From NCBI GenBank assembly GCA_030037775.1, contig JASHQB010000265.1, positions 1 to 47,391 on the forward strand: 47,391 nucleotides of DNA, read 5' to 3'. The stretch's first letter is position 1, and every line of letters begins with the position of its first letter. Made by a program: the position numbers and the translations under genes. This document shows, in pieces, positions 1 to 7,411 of this stretch. This stretch comes from Candidatus Acidiferrales bacterium. GTDB lineage: Bacteria > Acidobacteriota > Terriglobia > Acidiferrales > UBA7541. Under the pieces are notes generated by a model. The model was not told the DNA's origin. It did no database searches and saw only the letters and a list, made by a program, of their open reading frames with translations.

Positions 1-176
1 GGGACGCCGGCGACCGAGGCGACGCGGTTGCCGACGATCGGGCCGATAAAACGAAAGTGAAGGCTGTCTTCATTCGCTGCACCGAACCTGCGCTGCGCGT
101 AAGACGGAGCCGCGGCCAGCGCGATCACAGCAAGAACCAGCAGAAAAGTCCTGAAAGAAATATTTGCGATTCGCAT
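1..176 (-). CDS. secreted BNR/sortilin-like repeat protein, N-terminal fragment
   Basis: Only the first 58 codons lie in the window; the gene runs off the left edge. The ATG at 176-174 follows a GGAGAAA ribosome site about 5 bases upstream. The translation starts MRIANISFRTFLLVLAVIAL and ends its leader with AAAPSYAQ, a clear Sec signal peptide. The mature start contains FRFIGPIVGNRVASVAGVP, which resembles the opening of secreted WD40/YVTN/BNR-like (VPS10/sortilin-type) beta-propeller proteins common in Acidobacteriota, where a GP-x-x-GNR-x-x-x-x-AGVP motif precedes the first propeller blade. The role is unknown; these proteins are extracytoplasmic. The family assignment rests on a short stretch, so it is likely but not certain. 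It lies downstream of the DPP-IV-like gene on the same strand, 166 bases away. Confidence 0.65.
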   Translation of the reverse strand, partial: MRIANISFRTFLLVLAVIALAAAPSYAQRRFGAANEDSLHFRFIGPIVGNRVASVAGV

Positions 177-342
177 TTCGTTTCTCCCCGCTCGCATTGA
201 TATTGCGCGTGAGCTTCTTACCATAAAATCCATAAAAGCGTGTGCGTTGACTTACCGACCGACCCTGCTCCACGCCAAGTGATTGAGACGTACACCGGCG
301 GAGGCAGTTACAGCGAAGTCCGCCGGCGACGGGAACGGAGCG

Positions 343-2664
343 TCATTGCCGCCGCCGGACAAAGGGCGGCAGGCGTTCCTCTTTGATCTGAAAATTCTCC
401 GGAGGGGTCACGCCCAAAAGATACTGCACAAAATAGTCCCAGCGGCGGCGCGTGACGTATAAAGCGTGAGGGCCGCTATCGCCATGAAGCATGTTCGGCA
501 CAAAAAGCATGTCGAAGCTTTTGTTGGCGCTCATGAGAGCGTCGACGAGACGCATGGTTTCGACGGGGTGAACGTTGTTATCAATGTCGCCGTGGATGAG
601 AAGCAGATGGCCTTTGAGCTGGCCGGCCATGGTGACATTGGACTGATCGGCATAATCGGTACCGACGGGATAGCCCTGGTACTGTTCGTTCCACCAAGCT
701 TTGTCGAGGCGCGCGTCGTGGTCGCCGGAAGTCGAGACGCACACTTTGTAGAAATCAGGAAACTGCAAAATGGCGTGAGCGGAACCGTAGCCGCCCGCGG
801 AAGTTCCGAAGATACCGACGCGGGTGATGTCCATAAAAGGATACTTCGCGGCCATCTGTTTGATCACGGCTACGTGGTCGGCGAAAGAGCCGCCCAGGTT
901 GTGATAGGAGAATTCGTGGAAAGCGCGAGAGCGCCCCGTGGTTCCTCGTCCGTCGACCATGACGAGCACAAAGCCGAGTTCGGCCATGGACTGCAGGCGG
1001 AGAGCAGATGGAAACGTCTTCGGCACGAAGAATCCCTGCGGGCCGGTGTAGACGTACTCAACGATCGGATATTTTTTGGCGGCGTCGAAGTTCGAAGGGC
1101 GCCAGATGAGGCCGTAAAGATCGGTTTTGCCGTCCGTCGCGGTGCCTTCGAATGGCTCGGGGAATTTCCATCCGGTTGTGAGCAAAGCGCTGACATCCGT
1201 TTTTTCCAGGACGCGAACTTCTGAACCGTCGCTCGAGCGGCGAAGGACCGACTCGCCGGGAAGATCAACGCGAGAGTAGGAATCAACAAAGTATTGGCCG
1301 TCTGGCGACATGGTGACGGCATGATTGGCGTTTTCCGGCGTGAGCAGTTGCAGGCCGGAACCGTCAAAGTTCACGCGGTAGAGATGAGTCAGGTAAGGAT
1401 CTTCACCCTTCTCGCGCCCGCTGGCGAGGAAGTAAATCTGATGGTTTTTGGCATCGATGTATTCGAGTTCGCGAACGACCCATGGACCCTGAGTGACCTG
1501 GTTCTTCAGCTGGCCCTCGTCGTCGTACAAATAAAGATGATTCCAGCCGTCCTTCTCTGAGGACCAGACAATCCCGCCGTTATCAGGAATGTAGCGGAAG
1601 AAATGCTCGCCGGGATCGATGTAAAGGCCGTCTTGCTCGGAGATGATGGTCTTTTGGTCGCCGGTGGCGGCGTCGACGACGCGGAGCTCGGTTTCCTTAT
1701 TGCCGCGCGTGCCGTGTTCGTAGAAGAAATTCTTGCTATCGGGAAACCACTCGAAATAGCCGGGACCACCTTGAAAAGGAATTTCGAGCGGCTCGGTTTT
1801 AACGTCTACGCGCTCGCCGTTCAACACATCGAAAACCATGACGGACGCTTCCGGAAGGGCCTCCGCTGGGAGGGGATAAACATAGTCGTAGGCTTTAGGG
1901 CGAATCTGGCCGGGCGGAACGAACTGGAGGCTGGTGAAGCGACCGGAGTTTCGCGAATCGATGCGGAATGTGACGAGCTTGGAAGAATCTGGAGACCAGA
2001 AAACTTCGGGCGGCTGCTTCACGTCCTCCCCGCGGCTGGCTCCTTCTCGTACGAGCGCGCTGAGGTCGGGGAGCGGAGCAGAGTAGTCCCAGCCAGGGAC
2101 CCCGTCGCGAGTCAATTGGATCACTTGACCGGTGGAAGTGTCGCGCACGAATAAATTGTGATCCTGGCTGTAAGCGGCCCAGTGGCCGTCGGGCGACAGG
2201 TTCTCGAGACGACCGCCAGCAGCTGTCTCGCGCCTGCTACAGCGGTAATCAGCGAGCGTACAGCTCCAGTCGGCGCCGTCGAGTTCGAACTGGATGGCGC
2301 TCTGATTCTCGGTGAAATCAAAGTCCTCAAACGGCAGATTCCCGGCGGCGTAGGACTGCCCGGCCGCTCGCGATAGAGCCGCGGCGAGCTTCACTTGATC
2401 GAACGCCGGGCGGCTGGTGTTGCCAGCCGCGTCGACGACAATGAACTGCTTGCCGGCAGCGGTATTCTCGACGTACCAAAAGCTATCCGTCTTGCCAATC
2501 CAACTGCTCAGGCCAGCGCTGAACACCGAGTGGCGGACGTTGCCCGCCAGAAAACGCTCGGCGCGTTGGTAGTCGGCAAGAGTGCCCTGCGCGAAAACCG
2601 GCCCGGCAGAGACCAATGAGACTAAGGCAATAAGAAGAAAAGTGCGGCCACGTCTACGGAGCAT
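343..2664 (-). CDS. secreted S9 family peptidase, dipeptidyl peptidase IV-like
   Basis: 773-aa exported serine peptidase that should release N-terminal dipeptides from peptides in the periplasm or outside. Residues 1-26 form a Sec signal peptide ending GPVFAQ. Residues of about 90-500 form the DPP-IV N-terminal beta-propeller (WSPDSSKL and WFPDSKNFFY blade motifs). The C-terminal alpha/beta-hydrolase domain has the nucleophile Ser622 in FGTSAGG, Asp695 in HGDIDNNVH and His727 in MLHGDSG, so the catalytic triad is complete. The usual GWSYGG elbow is replaced by GTSAGG, a variant also seen in bacterial S9B members. Length matches the family. It is monocistronic or first of a pair with the BNR gene downstream, and a sigma70-like promoter lies about 75 bases upstream of the ATG. 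Confidence 0.93.
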   Translation of the reverse strand: MLRRRGRTFLLIALVSLVSAGPVFAQGTLADYQRAERFLAGNVRHSVFSAGLSSWIGKTDSFWYVENTAAGKQFIVVDAAGNTSRPAFDQVKLAAALSRAAGQSYAAGNLPFEDFDFTENQSAIQFELDGADWSCTLADYRCSRRETAAGGRLENLSPDGHWAAYSQDHNLFVRDTSTGQVIQLTRDGVPGWDYSAPLPDLSALVREGASRGEDVKQPPEVFWSPDSSKLVTFRIDSRNSGRFTSLQFVPPGQIRPKAYDYVYPLPAEALPEASVMVFDVLNGERVDVKTEPLEIPFQGGPGYFEWFPDSKNFFYEHGTRGNKETELRVVDAATGDQKTIISEQDGLYIDPGEHFFRYIPDNGGIVWSSEKDGWNHLYLYDDEGQLKNQVTQGPWVVRELEYIDAKNHQIYFLASGREKGEDPYLTHLYRVNFDGSGLQLLTPENANHAVTMSPDGQYFVDSYSRVDLPGESVLRRSSDGSEVRVLEKTDVSALLTTGWKFPEPFEGTATDGKTDLYGLIWRPSNFDAAKKYPIVEYVYTGPQGFFVPKTFPSALRLQSMAELGFVLVMVDGRGTTGRSRAFHEFSYHNLGGSFADHVAVIKQMAAKYPFMDITRVGIFGTSAGGYGSAHAILQFPDFYKVCVSTSGDHDARLDKAWWNEQYQGYPVGTDYADQSNVTMAGQLKGHLLLIHGDIDNNVHPVETMRLVDALMSANKSFDMLFVPNMLHGDSGPHALYVTRRRWDYFVQYLLGVTPPENFQIKEERLPPFVRRRQ

Positions 2665-2739
2665 GTGCCCTCCGGGAAAAAGCCGGCGAGATCGCGAGGC
2701 GAAAGGCGCGACGAGCCGGGAAGTAAGAGAACGGAGGGG

Positions 2740-2767
2740 AGTGTATGTATAAAATATAAAAAGTCAA
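2740..2767 (-). promoter_or_regulatory. candidate promoter of the S9 peptidase gene
   Basis: Read on the minus strand: TTGACT (2767-2762), 16-base AT-rich spacer, TACACT (2745-2740). The -35 matches 5 of 6 and the -10 matches 4 of 6. It would give a leader of about 70 bases before the ATG at 2664. Confidence 0.4.
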
Positions 2768-2940
2768 TACATTAGGTTTAGGGTTTCCGAGGAGGGAGAT
2801 GGAACACGATGGGAATGGATTGGCTGTTCTCGTACCCAGGGGGGCTGTCCGCACTGACAGTTTTTCACCAGGAATACCGGGCAACCCAAAGAACGCAAGA
2901 TTTATTAATCTGACACAGATCATTCTTATGATTACTGAGT

Positions 2941-2977
2941 TGTTCTGATTTCTGAACAGACATAGCTCTGCTATAAT
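2941..2977 (+). promoter_or_regulatory. promoter with palindromic operator for the XRE regulator
   Basis: A perfect -10 hexamer TATAAT sits at 2972-2977. No good -35 is present at 16-18 bases, but an inverted repeat TGTTC-N8-GAACA (2941-2958) covers that position. A palindrome over the -35 next to an XRE gene suggests autoregulation (inference). Confidence 0.4.
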
Positions 2978-3015
2978 CCGCCCGCGCCCTACCTTTTTTT
3001 CGGAGTTGCAGTAAA

Positions 3016-3753
3016 TTGTTTCCTGGTGCCCATCTTCGCCGAGTTCGAGAGCGGCTGGCTCTCACTTACCGCGATGTCGAACAGGCGAGCTATGAGCTCG
3101 CGCAACGACACGGCCGGCCGGAATTCATTATTCACCTCAGCCGGCTGGCGGATTTGGAAAACAGCAGTGTGGTTCCCGGCCTGCACAAACTATTCAGCCT
3201 CTGTTGCATTTATCATCTCGACCCAGACGAGGTTTGCCGTTGGTATGACGTTCCCCTTGACGACATTTTTACGGACGGAATGTCGTTCGTTGGCCCGAAG
3301 ACGCATCTTGCGGCGCCGCCGCGAACCATTCGTCTTCCGATTCATTTCGATCCGGCGTTTGATCCGCAGCGCACGACATACCTGACGCGAATGATCGAGA
3401 GCTGGGGGAACTTCGAAGCCATCTCTTTGACCCATGGACCAGGCTACCATTACGGTTACATCGGCGACGCCGATCACTGGATGGAGCCGCTGCTGCGACC
3501 GGGGGCGCTGGTTCTGGTGGATACTCGCCGGCAGAAAATCGAAGCCGGCGGATGGAGGAACGAAACGGAAAGGCCGATTTATTTGATTGATATACGCTCC
3601 GGATACCGTTGCTGCTGGTGCTTGCTGGAACGCAAACGGCTGATACTGCAGCCGCATCCACTGTCGCCGTGCGCGCCGGAAAATTATGAATTCCCGAACG
3701 AAGCGGAAGTCGTAGGAAGAGTGGTGGGCGTATCTATGCGACTGGCGTACTAA
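3016..3753 (+). CDS. XRE-type regulator with S24-like (LexA/CI) C-terminal domain
   Basis: 245-aa predicted DNA-binding regulator. Residues 1-75 form a helix-turn-helix of the XRE type (LRRVRERLALTYRDVEQAS, then LADLENSSVVP). Residues of about 120-240 resemble the S24 LexA/CI/UmuD fold, with GDADHWMEPLLRPGALVLVD aligning to the GDSM..DGDLVLVD core. The catalytic Ser that normally precedes Met is Trp here, and no clear catalytic Lys is seen, so the domain is probably a non-cleaving sensor or dimerisation module. Translation is placed at TTG 3016, with GGAG 10 bases upstream; no in-frame ATG fits the family start. The gene converges on, and overlaps by 20 bases, the unknown gene 3734-4183. The palindrome in its own promoter suggests autoregulation. 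Confidence 0.8.
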   Translation: MFPGAHLRRVRERLALTYRDVEQASYELAQRHGRPEFIIHLSRLADLENSSVVPGLHKLFSLCCIYHLDPDEVCRWYDVPLDDIFTDGMSFVGPKTHLAAPPRTIRLPIHFDPAFDPQRTTYLTRMIESWGNFEAISLTHGPGYHYGYIGDADHWMEPLLRPGALVLVDTRRQKIEAGGWRNETERPIYLIDIRSGYRCCWCLLERKRLILQPHPLSPCAPENYEFPNEAEVVGRVVGVSMRLAY

Positions 3754-4183
3754 CGGGGTCTTCCGCGGCGATCAATTGCAGCAACGTGGCAAGGTTCGAG
3801 CAGAAGAGCAGCCGGAGATAAACGGGAACACCGGAAGGAATCAGAAACCTGTAGAACTCGTGCTCGCGCCAACGCTGAGCAACTCCACTCGCACTGCTGT
3901 CAAATCCCCCCAAGCACCTGCGAATTTCGATCTCCTGATGCTCAAGCGAAGTCTCCAAAACCCTCTCGAACAGTTCTTCATGACATAGCCGCAGAGCCTG
4001 GTCGACAGCTGGCTCGGAATAAATCGCCGCCAATCCTTCGTGGCAATAACGACCAGTGGCCAGGTCGCGAAGCGTAGCAATATGCAGCAGCCGCGACACG
4101 TCGCCGGGAATGACCTCCAAAGTACGCGACGTGAAATCCTCGATCACGCGGCGATCTTGATGGAGTTGTTCCAAGCCTTCCAT
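3734..4183 (-). CDS. conserved-looking hypothetical protein
   Basis: 149-aa soluble, mostly helical protein that I do not recognise. It has no signal peptide, no clear transmembrane segment and no known catalytic motif. Its middle contains LHIATLRDLATGRYCHEGLA, then a His/Glu-rich helix (LCHEELFERVLETSLEHQEI), and the C-terminus LLFCSNLATLLQLIAAEDP is leucine-rich. The ATG at 4183 is preferred, with AAGGCGG upstream; an in-frame GTG at 4237 would add 18 residues. The 3' end overlaps the XRE regulator by 20 bases in convergent orientation, and the 5' end is divergent from the peptide-precursor gene at 4274. Position between a regulator and a secreted peptide hints at a shared function, but nothing in the sequence proves it. 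Confidence 0.65.
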   Translation of the reverse strand: MEGLEQLHQDRRVIEDFTSRTLEVIPGDVSRLLHIATLRDLATGRYCHEGLAAIYSEPAVDQALRLCHEELFERVLETSLEHQEIEIRRCLGGFDSSASGVAQRWREHEFYRFLIPSGVPVYLRLLFCSNLATLLQLIAAEDPVSTPVA

Positions 4184-4273
4184 TGTTGATGTTCCGCCTT
4201 CAGAACAGTTCGCCGGAATTCGTCTGCCCGCGGCCACCGCCTGAGAGAAGCGCGCTCCAGGAGGTGGTCGAAA

Positions 4274-4546
4274 ATGAAAGGAAAGGCAGCTTGTTTTCTG
4301 TTCGCCTGCGCGCTCCTTACGGCGATAGCAATCTCCGGTCGTTCTTACGTTAACTCCGCAGCACCGACAAACGCCAGCGTTAATTCAAGGGCCGTCTTTC
4401 TGGTCGACGGCGGGAACCCCATGCCGCCCTTCCCGCCTCCGCCGTCCGGACTGCGGTCCAACGGAGTTTCTCCCGTTCTTTTCGCTGACGGCGGCAATCC
4501 GATGCCACCGTTTCCACCACCTTCATCGAAATCGTCCAGCTCGTAG
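4274..4546 (+). CDS. small secreted precursor with two identical proline-rich peptides
   Basis: 90-aa protein with a Sec signal peptide (residues 1 to about 25-30; MKGKAACFLFACALLTAIAI core) and then two perfect copies of DGGNPMPPFPPP at residues 45-56 and 72-83, separated by a 15-residue linker, with a serine-rich tail. It has a strong ribosome site, AGGAGGTGG, 7 bases before the ATG. The two copies differ in 9 of 12 codons, all synonymously, so the peptide sequence itself appears to be under selection. I know no characterised family to assign. Layout resembles precursors that release repeated short peptides, or a secreted ligand with two binding motifs. It precedes, in the same direction, a 7-TM protein gene whose promoter carries an inverted repeat. 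Confidence 0.75.
   Translation: MKGKAACFLFACALLTAIAISGRSYVNSAAPTNASVNSRAVFLVDGGNPMPPFPPPPSGLRSNGVSPVLFADGGNPMPPFPPPSSKSSSS
4406..4522 (+). repeat. two in-frame copies of a 36-base peptide-coding repeat
   Basis: Copy 1 spans 4406-4441 and copy 2 spans 4487-4522. Both encode DGGNPMPPFPPP. Nine of 12 codons differ between copies and none changes the amino acid. Confidence 0.9.
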
Positions 4547-4574
4547 GCTGGCACAGGCCGCCGGGAGTGCCTAA

Positions 4575-4607
4575 CAGTTTACGTCACCCATAGTAAACTG
4601 CTATAGT
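4575..4607 (+). promoter_or_regulatory. promoter with perfect 8-bp inverted repeat before the 7-TM gene
   Basis: CAGTTTAC (4575-4582) and GTAAACTG (4593-4600) form a perfect inverted repeat with a 10-base centre. It overlaps a candidate -35 TTTACG (4578-4583) and abuts a -10 TATAGT (4602-4607; spacer 18). The transcript would begin about 4614, giving a nearly leaderless message for the ATG at 4621. This looks like an operator; a weak hairpin ending the precursor transcript is the alternative. Confidence 0.5.
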
Positions 4608-4620
4608 ACTCCCAGCGGAC

Positions 4621-5391
4621 ATGCAGCTATCGTTTCTGGTTTCCTTGCACTGGGGCTTGAGCGCCCTTATCGAGGCGGCAGTTTTCGTCCTCGCAATCCG
4701 CCGGGGTCTTTTTGAGCGTCTGCCCATTTTCACGGCGTATCTTCTCCTTCTTTTGGTGAACGAAGCGACAACGGCAGCGGTTTACGCGACGACGGGAATT
4801 ACCTCGCATGCTTCATTCGTGACGGCGTGGACGCTGCAGGGATTGCTGGTTTCGCTCCGGGCGGTGGTCATCTACGAGATTTGCCGAAGCCTGCTTTCGG
4901 CTCACCAAGGCGTGTGGAGGCTCTGCCGACCGATCTTGATTGGCGTAGCCGTGGTCCTCGGAGTAACGGCAGGCACTGTGGCGGGGAGGAACGTGCACTT
5001 CCTCGAACAGTTCATCCTGACAGCGGAACGGGGGCTGGAGCTGGTTGTACTCGGTATCCTGCTCTTCGGCCTCATCTTCTGCCGATATTATGGCGTTCGT
5101 ATTGAGCGCCACCTGGCATGGATCGCGCTGGGCTTGGGACTTTACTCGGCTATACAGGTCGCGAATAATACGATGCTGCAACATTGGTTGCAGTATTTTC
5201 CCCTGTGGAATGACTTGCGGAACTTTTCTTTCAACATTGCTGTGGTGATGTGGATTATCGCAATCTGGCGGCCCTTGCCGACCAAGCACGCTTCAATGGT
5301 TCTTAGCGGCGACAAATACGGAGAGCTTGCACCGCAGGTGACGGCACGGCTGCGCGAGCTGAATAGCCGCCTGCTGGAGATATGGAAATGA
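4621..5391 (+). CDS. seven-transmembrane protein of unknown function
   Basis: 256-aa integral membrane protein. Seven hydrophobic segments are visible: about residues 5-26, 35-58, 66-87, 101-119, 138-159, 165-187 and 202-218. A soluble tail of about 38 residues follows, with a helical end (TARLRELNSRLLEIWK). I recognise no transporter or enzyme signature and no fused kinase or cyclase output domain; the topology is compatible with a 7-TM sensor, but that is inference. No ribosome site is visible before the ATG, and the promoter predicts a very short leader. The stop overlaps the next gene in an ATGA arrangement, implying translational coupling and probably a complex of the two products. The upstream neighbour encodes a secreted repeat peptide. 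Confidence 0.75.
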   Translation: MQLSFLVSLHWGLSALIEAAVFVLAIRRGLFERLPIFTAYLLLLLVNEATTAAVYATTGITSHASFVTAWTLQGLLVSLRAVVIYEICRSLLSAHQGVWRLCRPILIGVAVVLGVTAGTVAGRNVHFLEQFILTAERGLELVVLGILLFGLIFCRYYGVRIERHLAWIALGLGLYSAIQVANNTMLQHWLQYFPLWNDLRNFSFNIAVVMWIIAIWRPLPTKHASMVLSGDKYGELAPQVTARLRELNSRLLEIWK

Positions 5392-5942
5392 GTGCCACGT
5401 TCGCATTCATGGTGGTGCTGTCGATTCTTGTTCTTCTGGCACTGTTGTGGCTGATTTTTGGGCGGCAAACTCCCAAGACTGACCTGGCCGCGGCCGCGTT
5501 GGAAATCAAGAGGCTTCTGCCGGTGCATTGCAGCCATTTTCCGCAAATCTGCGGCATCCTGAAGGATGAGGATGAGCGGTTCATGCGCCGGCGTGCGCCG
5601 GCAGATATCACGAAGCGATGGCGGGCGCAACGGCGGCAGATTCTGCGGCTTTACATTCAAGGACTGGCCCAGGACTTTCGCGGCCTAGAAAGGCTGGCGC
5701 GGTTGATCGCGGCGCTTTCTCCAGAGGTCAAGCGAAAGCAGGAATGGGAATGGCTCTGGCTGGGAGTGCAGTTCCGCGTGCTTTATCGAGTGACGCTGGT
5801 GCGATTGGCCGTGCACCGGTTGGAGCCGAACGAACTGGCCACGCTAACGGAGATGGTAGCTGACCTGGGCCTGATACTTGGGCGCTGGATCGACCGATTG
5901 ACGGAGGCGCTGCCCCAGGCGCAGAGGAGCACAACGCACTGA
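5388..5942 (+). CDS. single-pass membrane protein of unknown function
   Basis: 184-aa protein with one N-terminal transmembrane segment (about residues 4-24, FMVVLSILVLLALLWLIFG) and a cytoplasmic, charged, all-helical remainder (positive-inside orientation). No known domain recognised. The ATG at 5388 overlaps the stop of the 7-TM gene (ATGA) and has GGAG with 8-base spacing; the in-frame ATG at 5382 is too close to that site. Expression is therefore coupled to the 7-TM protein. Arg-rich helices (FMRRRAPADITKRWRAQRRQ) and a repeated WEWLWLGVQFRVLYR stretch suggest a partner-binding surface. It may relay or anchor whatever the 7-TM protein does. I cannot name a function. Confidence 0.72.
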   Translation: MSATFAFMVVLSILVLLALLWLIFGRQTPKTDLAAAALEIKRLLPVHCSHFPQICGILKDEDERFMRRRAPADITKRWRAQRRQILRLYIQGLAQDFRGLERLARLIAALSPEVKRKQEWEWLWLGVQFRVLYRVTLVRLAVHRLEPNELATLTEMVADLGLILGRWIDRLTEALPQAQRSTTH

Positions 5943-6167
5943 GAACACGCGCTTGCAGTTTTAACCGGATGGGAAACGCGAAACGTCCAGGCAAACCAAT
6001 CCACAATATACTCAATATATTTACTATAAGACCGAAAAAGACGCAAGTTCTTTCCCTGCATCGAAAAATCGTCCAAGGTGAAAACACGCGAGGGCACAAT
6101 TTGCGCATTGCAGTAACTTGTACGCGCCATGCACGAACTCCGCGACGAGGGCCCGTCGAGAGCCCGT

Positions 6168-6173
6168 TATAAT
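6168..6173 (+). promoter_or_regulatory. -10 element before the response-regulator gene
   Basis: Perfect TATAAT with no clear -35. Transcription would start near 6180, leaving a short leader that carries GAGGGG and the TTG start at 6197. The rest of 5943-6167 shows no gene. Confidence 0.4.
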
Positions 6174-6196
6174 GGCCTCGATTGAGGGGAAAAGGG

Positions 6197-7276
6197 TTGG
6201 CCGGGGAAAAAATACTCGTCTGCGACGACGAAGAAGCCATTCGCGAAGTGGTTTCCACACTCCTAGAAGCACAGGGCTACCGCTGCACGGTTGTTCCCGA
6301 TGGAAGTCACGCCATCCAGCAAATCAAGAACGATTCCCACGACCTGGTGCTGAGCGACATCGTGATGCCGGAGATGGACGGAATGCGTCTGCTGCGGCAG
6401 GTCCGTTCGCACGATAAGGACGTACCCGTGATTATGGTGACGGCGATGCACGATATCTCCATCGCTTTGGAGGCCATTCGCGCGGGGGCCTACGACTACA
6501 TCCTGAAGCCGTTTGAGAAGGACCAGCTCTACCACAGCGTGGGACGCGCGCTGGAGCATCGGCACCTAGTGCTGGAGAATCGGTCGTACCAACGCAACTT
6601 GGAGCATCTGGTGGCGGAGCGGACGCAACAACTCTCAGTGACGCTGCACAACCTGGAGCAATCGTACGACTACACGCTCGAGGCTTTGGGAAGCGCGTTG
6701 GACGCTAAGGATGCGGAGACGGAGGGACATTGCCAGCGCGTGACCGCGATCACCATCCTGATTGCCAGGATTATGAGAGTGGACAAAGACCGATTGCGGC
6801 ACATCGCGCGCGGCGCTTTCCTTCACGACATCGGCAAAATGGGAATACCGGACCAGGTGCTGCGCAAGCCAGGGCCGCTGACGGAGGATGAGCGCGAACT
6901 GATGAAGCGCCACTGCGACATCGGCTATACAGTGTTGAAGAAAATTCCCTTCCTCAAGGAAGCAGCGGAAATCGTGCTCTCCCACCAAGAGTTTTTCAAT
7001 GGCAGCGGCTACCCGCGCGGGCTCAAAGGCGAGGAAATTCCACTGGGGGCGCGGATTTTCGCGGTGGCGGACACTTTTGACGCAATGACGTCGGACCGCC
7101 CCTATCGAAAAGCGCTGCCGGTGAGCGCGGCGCGGGAGGAAATCCGAAAGTTCGCGGGGATACAATTCGACCCCCTGGTGGTGCAAGCATTCCTTACCAA
7201 ACCCGATATGTTCTGGGCGGACGTTCGCAAGAACATCGGAGATCCCTTCCATTACTTGCAGTTTGAAGATCCCTGA
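6197..7276 (+). CDS. response regulator with HD-GYP output domain
   Basis: 359-aa two-component regulator predicted to hydrolyse cyclic di-GMP when its receiver is phosphorylated. The receiver (about residues 4-118) has the acidic pair DD at 10-11, phospho-acceptor Asp54 in LVLSDIVMPEMDG and the conserved Lys in YDYILKPFE. A coiled-coil linker (about 120-160) leads to the HD-GYP domain with FLHDIGKMGIPD, the SHQEFFNGSGYPRGLKG signature and DTFDAMTSDRPYR. All diagnostic residues look intact. The TTG at 6197 is chosen because GAGGGG lies 7 bases upstream; an in-frame TTG at 6182 would add five residues. No cognate kinase is adjacent. The gene is followed 135 bases later by the peroxiredoxin, which has its own promoter. 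Confidence 0.9.
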   Translation: MAGEKILVCDDEEAIREVVSTLLEAQGYRCTVVPDGSHAIQQIKNDSHDLVLSDIVMPEMDGMRLLRQVRSHDKDVPVIMVTAMHDISIALEAIRAGAYDYILKPFEKDQLYHSVGRALEHRHLVLENRSYQRNLEHLVAERTQQLSVTLHNLEQSYDYTLEALGSALDAKDAETEGHCQRVTAITILIARIMRVDKDRLRHIARGAFLHDIGKMGIPDQVLRKPGPLTEDERELMKRHCDIGYTVLKKIPFLKEAAEIVLSHQEFFNGSGYPRGLKGEEIPLGARIFAVADTFDAMTSDRPYRKALPVSAAREEIRKFAGIQFDPLVVQAFLTKPDMFWADVRKNIGDPFHYLQFEDP

Positions 7277-7317
7277 AGCGGAGGCTGTGGGCGACGAAAG
7301 ACGGCCCTGCCGATGCG

Positions 7318-7329
7318 AAGTGGCCACTT
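7318..7329. promoter_or_regulatory. 12-bp perfect palindrome upstream of the peroxiredoxin promoter
   Basis: AAGTGGCCACTT is self-complementary over all 12 bases and sits about 34 bases upstream of the extended -10 of the peroxiredoxin gene, a position typical of an activator site. A redox-responsive regulator is possible but unproven. Confidence 0.3.
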
Positions 7330-7362
7330 AACTCTGTTTCCCAGTTAGCTTCCAGAAAACTC

Positions 7363-7371
7363 TGATATGAT
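7363..7371 (+). promoter_or_regulatory. extended -10 promoter of the peroxiredoxin gene
   Basis: TGATATGAT contains TGn followed by TATGAT (7366-7371), an extended -10 that can work without a -35. It predicts a leader of about 35 bases containing the strong ribosome site AAAGGAGGAG before the ATG at 7412. Confidence 0.5.
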
Positions 7372-7411
7372 TTGGGTGAGTTTGAAGTGAGTCTAAAGGA
7401 GGAGACTGCGT

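Larger units (their letters stand above)
2665..3015. other. 351-base divergent intergenic region
   Basis: No convincing gene. It holds the promoter of the S9 peptidase (minus) and that of the XRE regulator (plus). A short hairpin CTGTC-6-GACAG followed by five T lies at 2845-2865 on the plus strand; it looks like a weak intrinsic terminator, but nothing upstream on that strand needs one. Confidence 0.5.

Noticed and set aside
70-273. 67-aa minus-strand reading frame near the left edge
   Set aside because: It overlaps the signal-peptide-coding start of the BNR protein in another frame and has no ribosome site or recognisable sequence.
466-1224. 252-aa plus-strand reading frame
   Set aside because: Antisense to the catalytic half of the S9 peptidase. 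It is a GC-driven shadow frame without recognisable domains.
2845-2865. Terminator-like hairpin with five T on the plus strand
   Set aside because: The 5-bp stem is short and no plus-strand transcript is expected to end there. I leave it as a note on the intergenic region.
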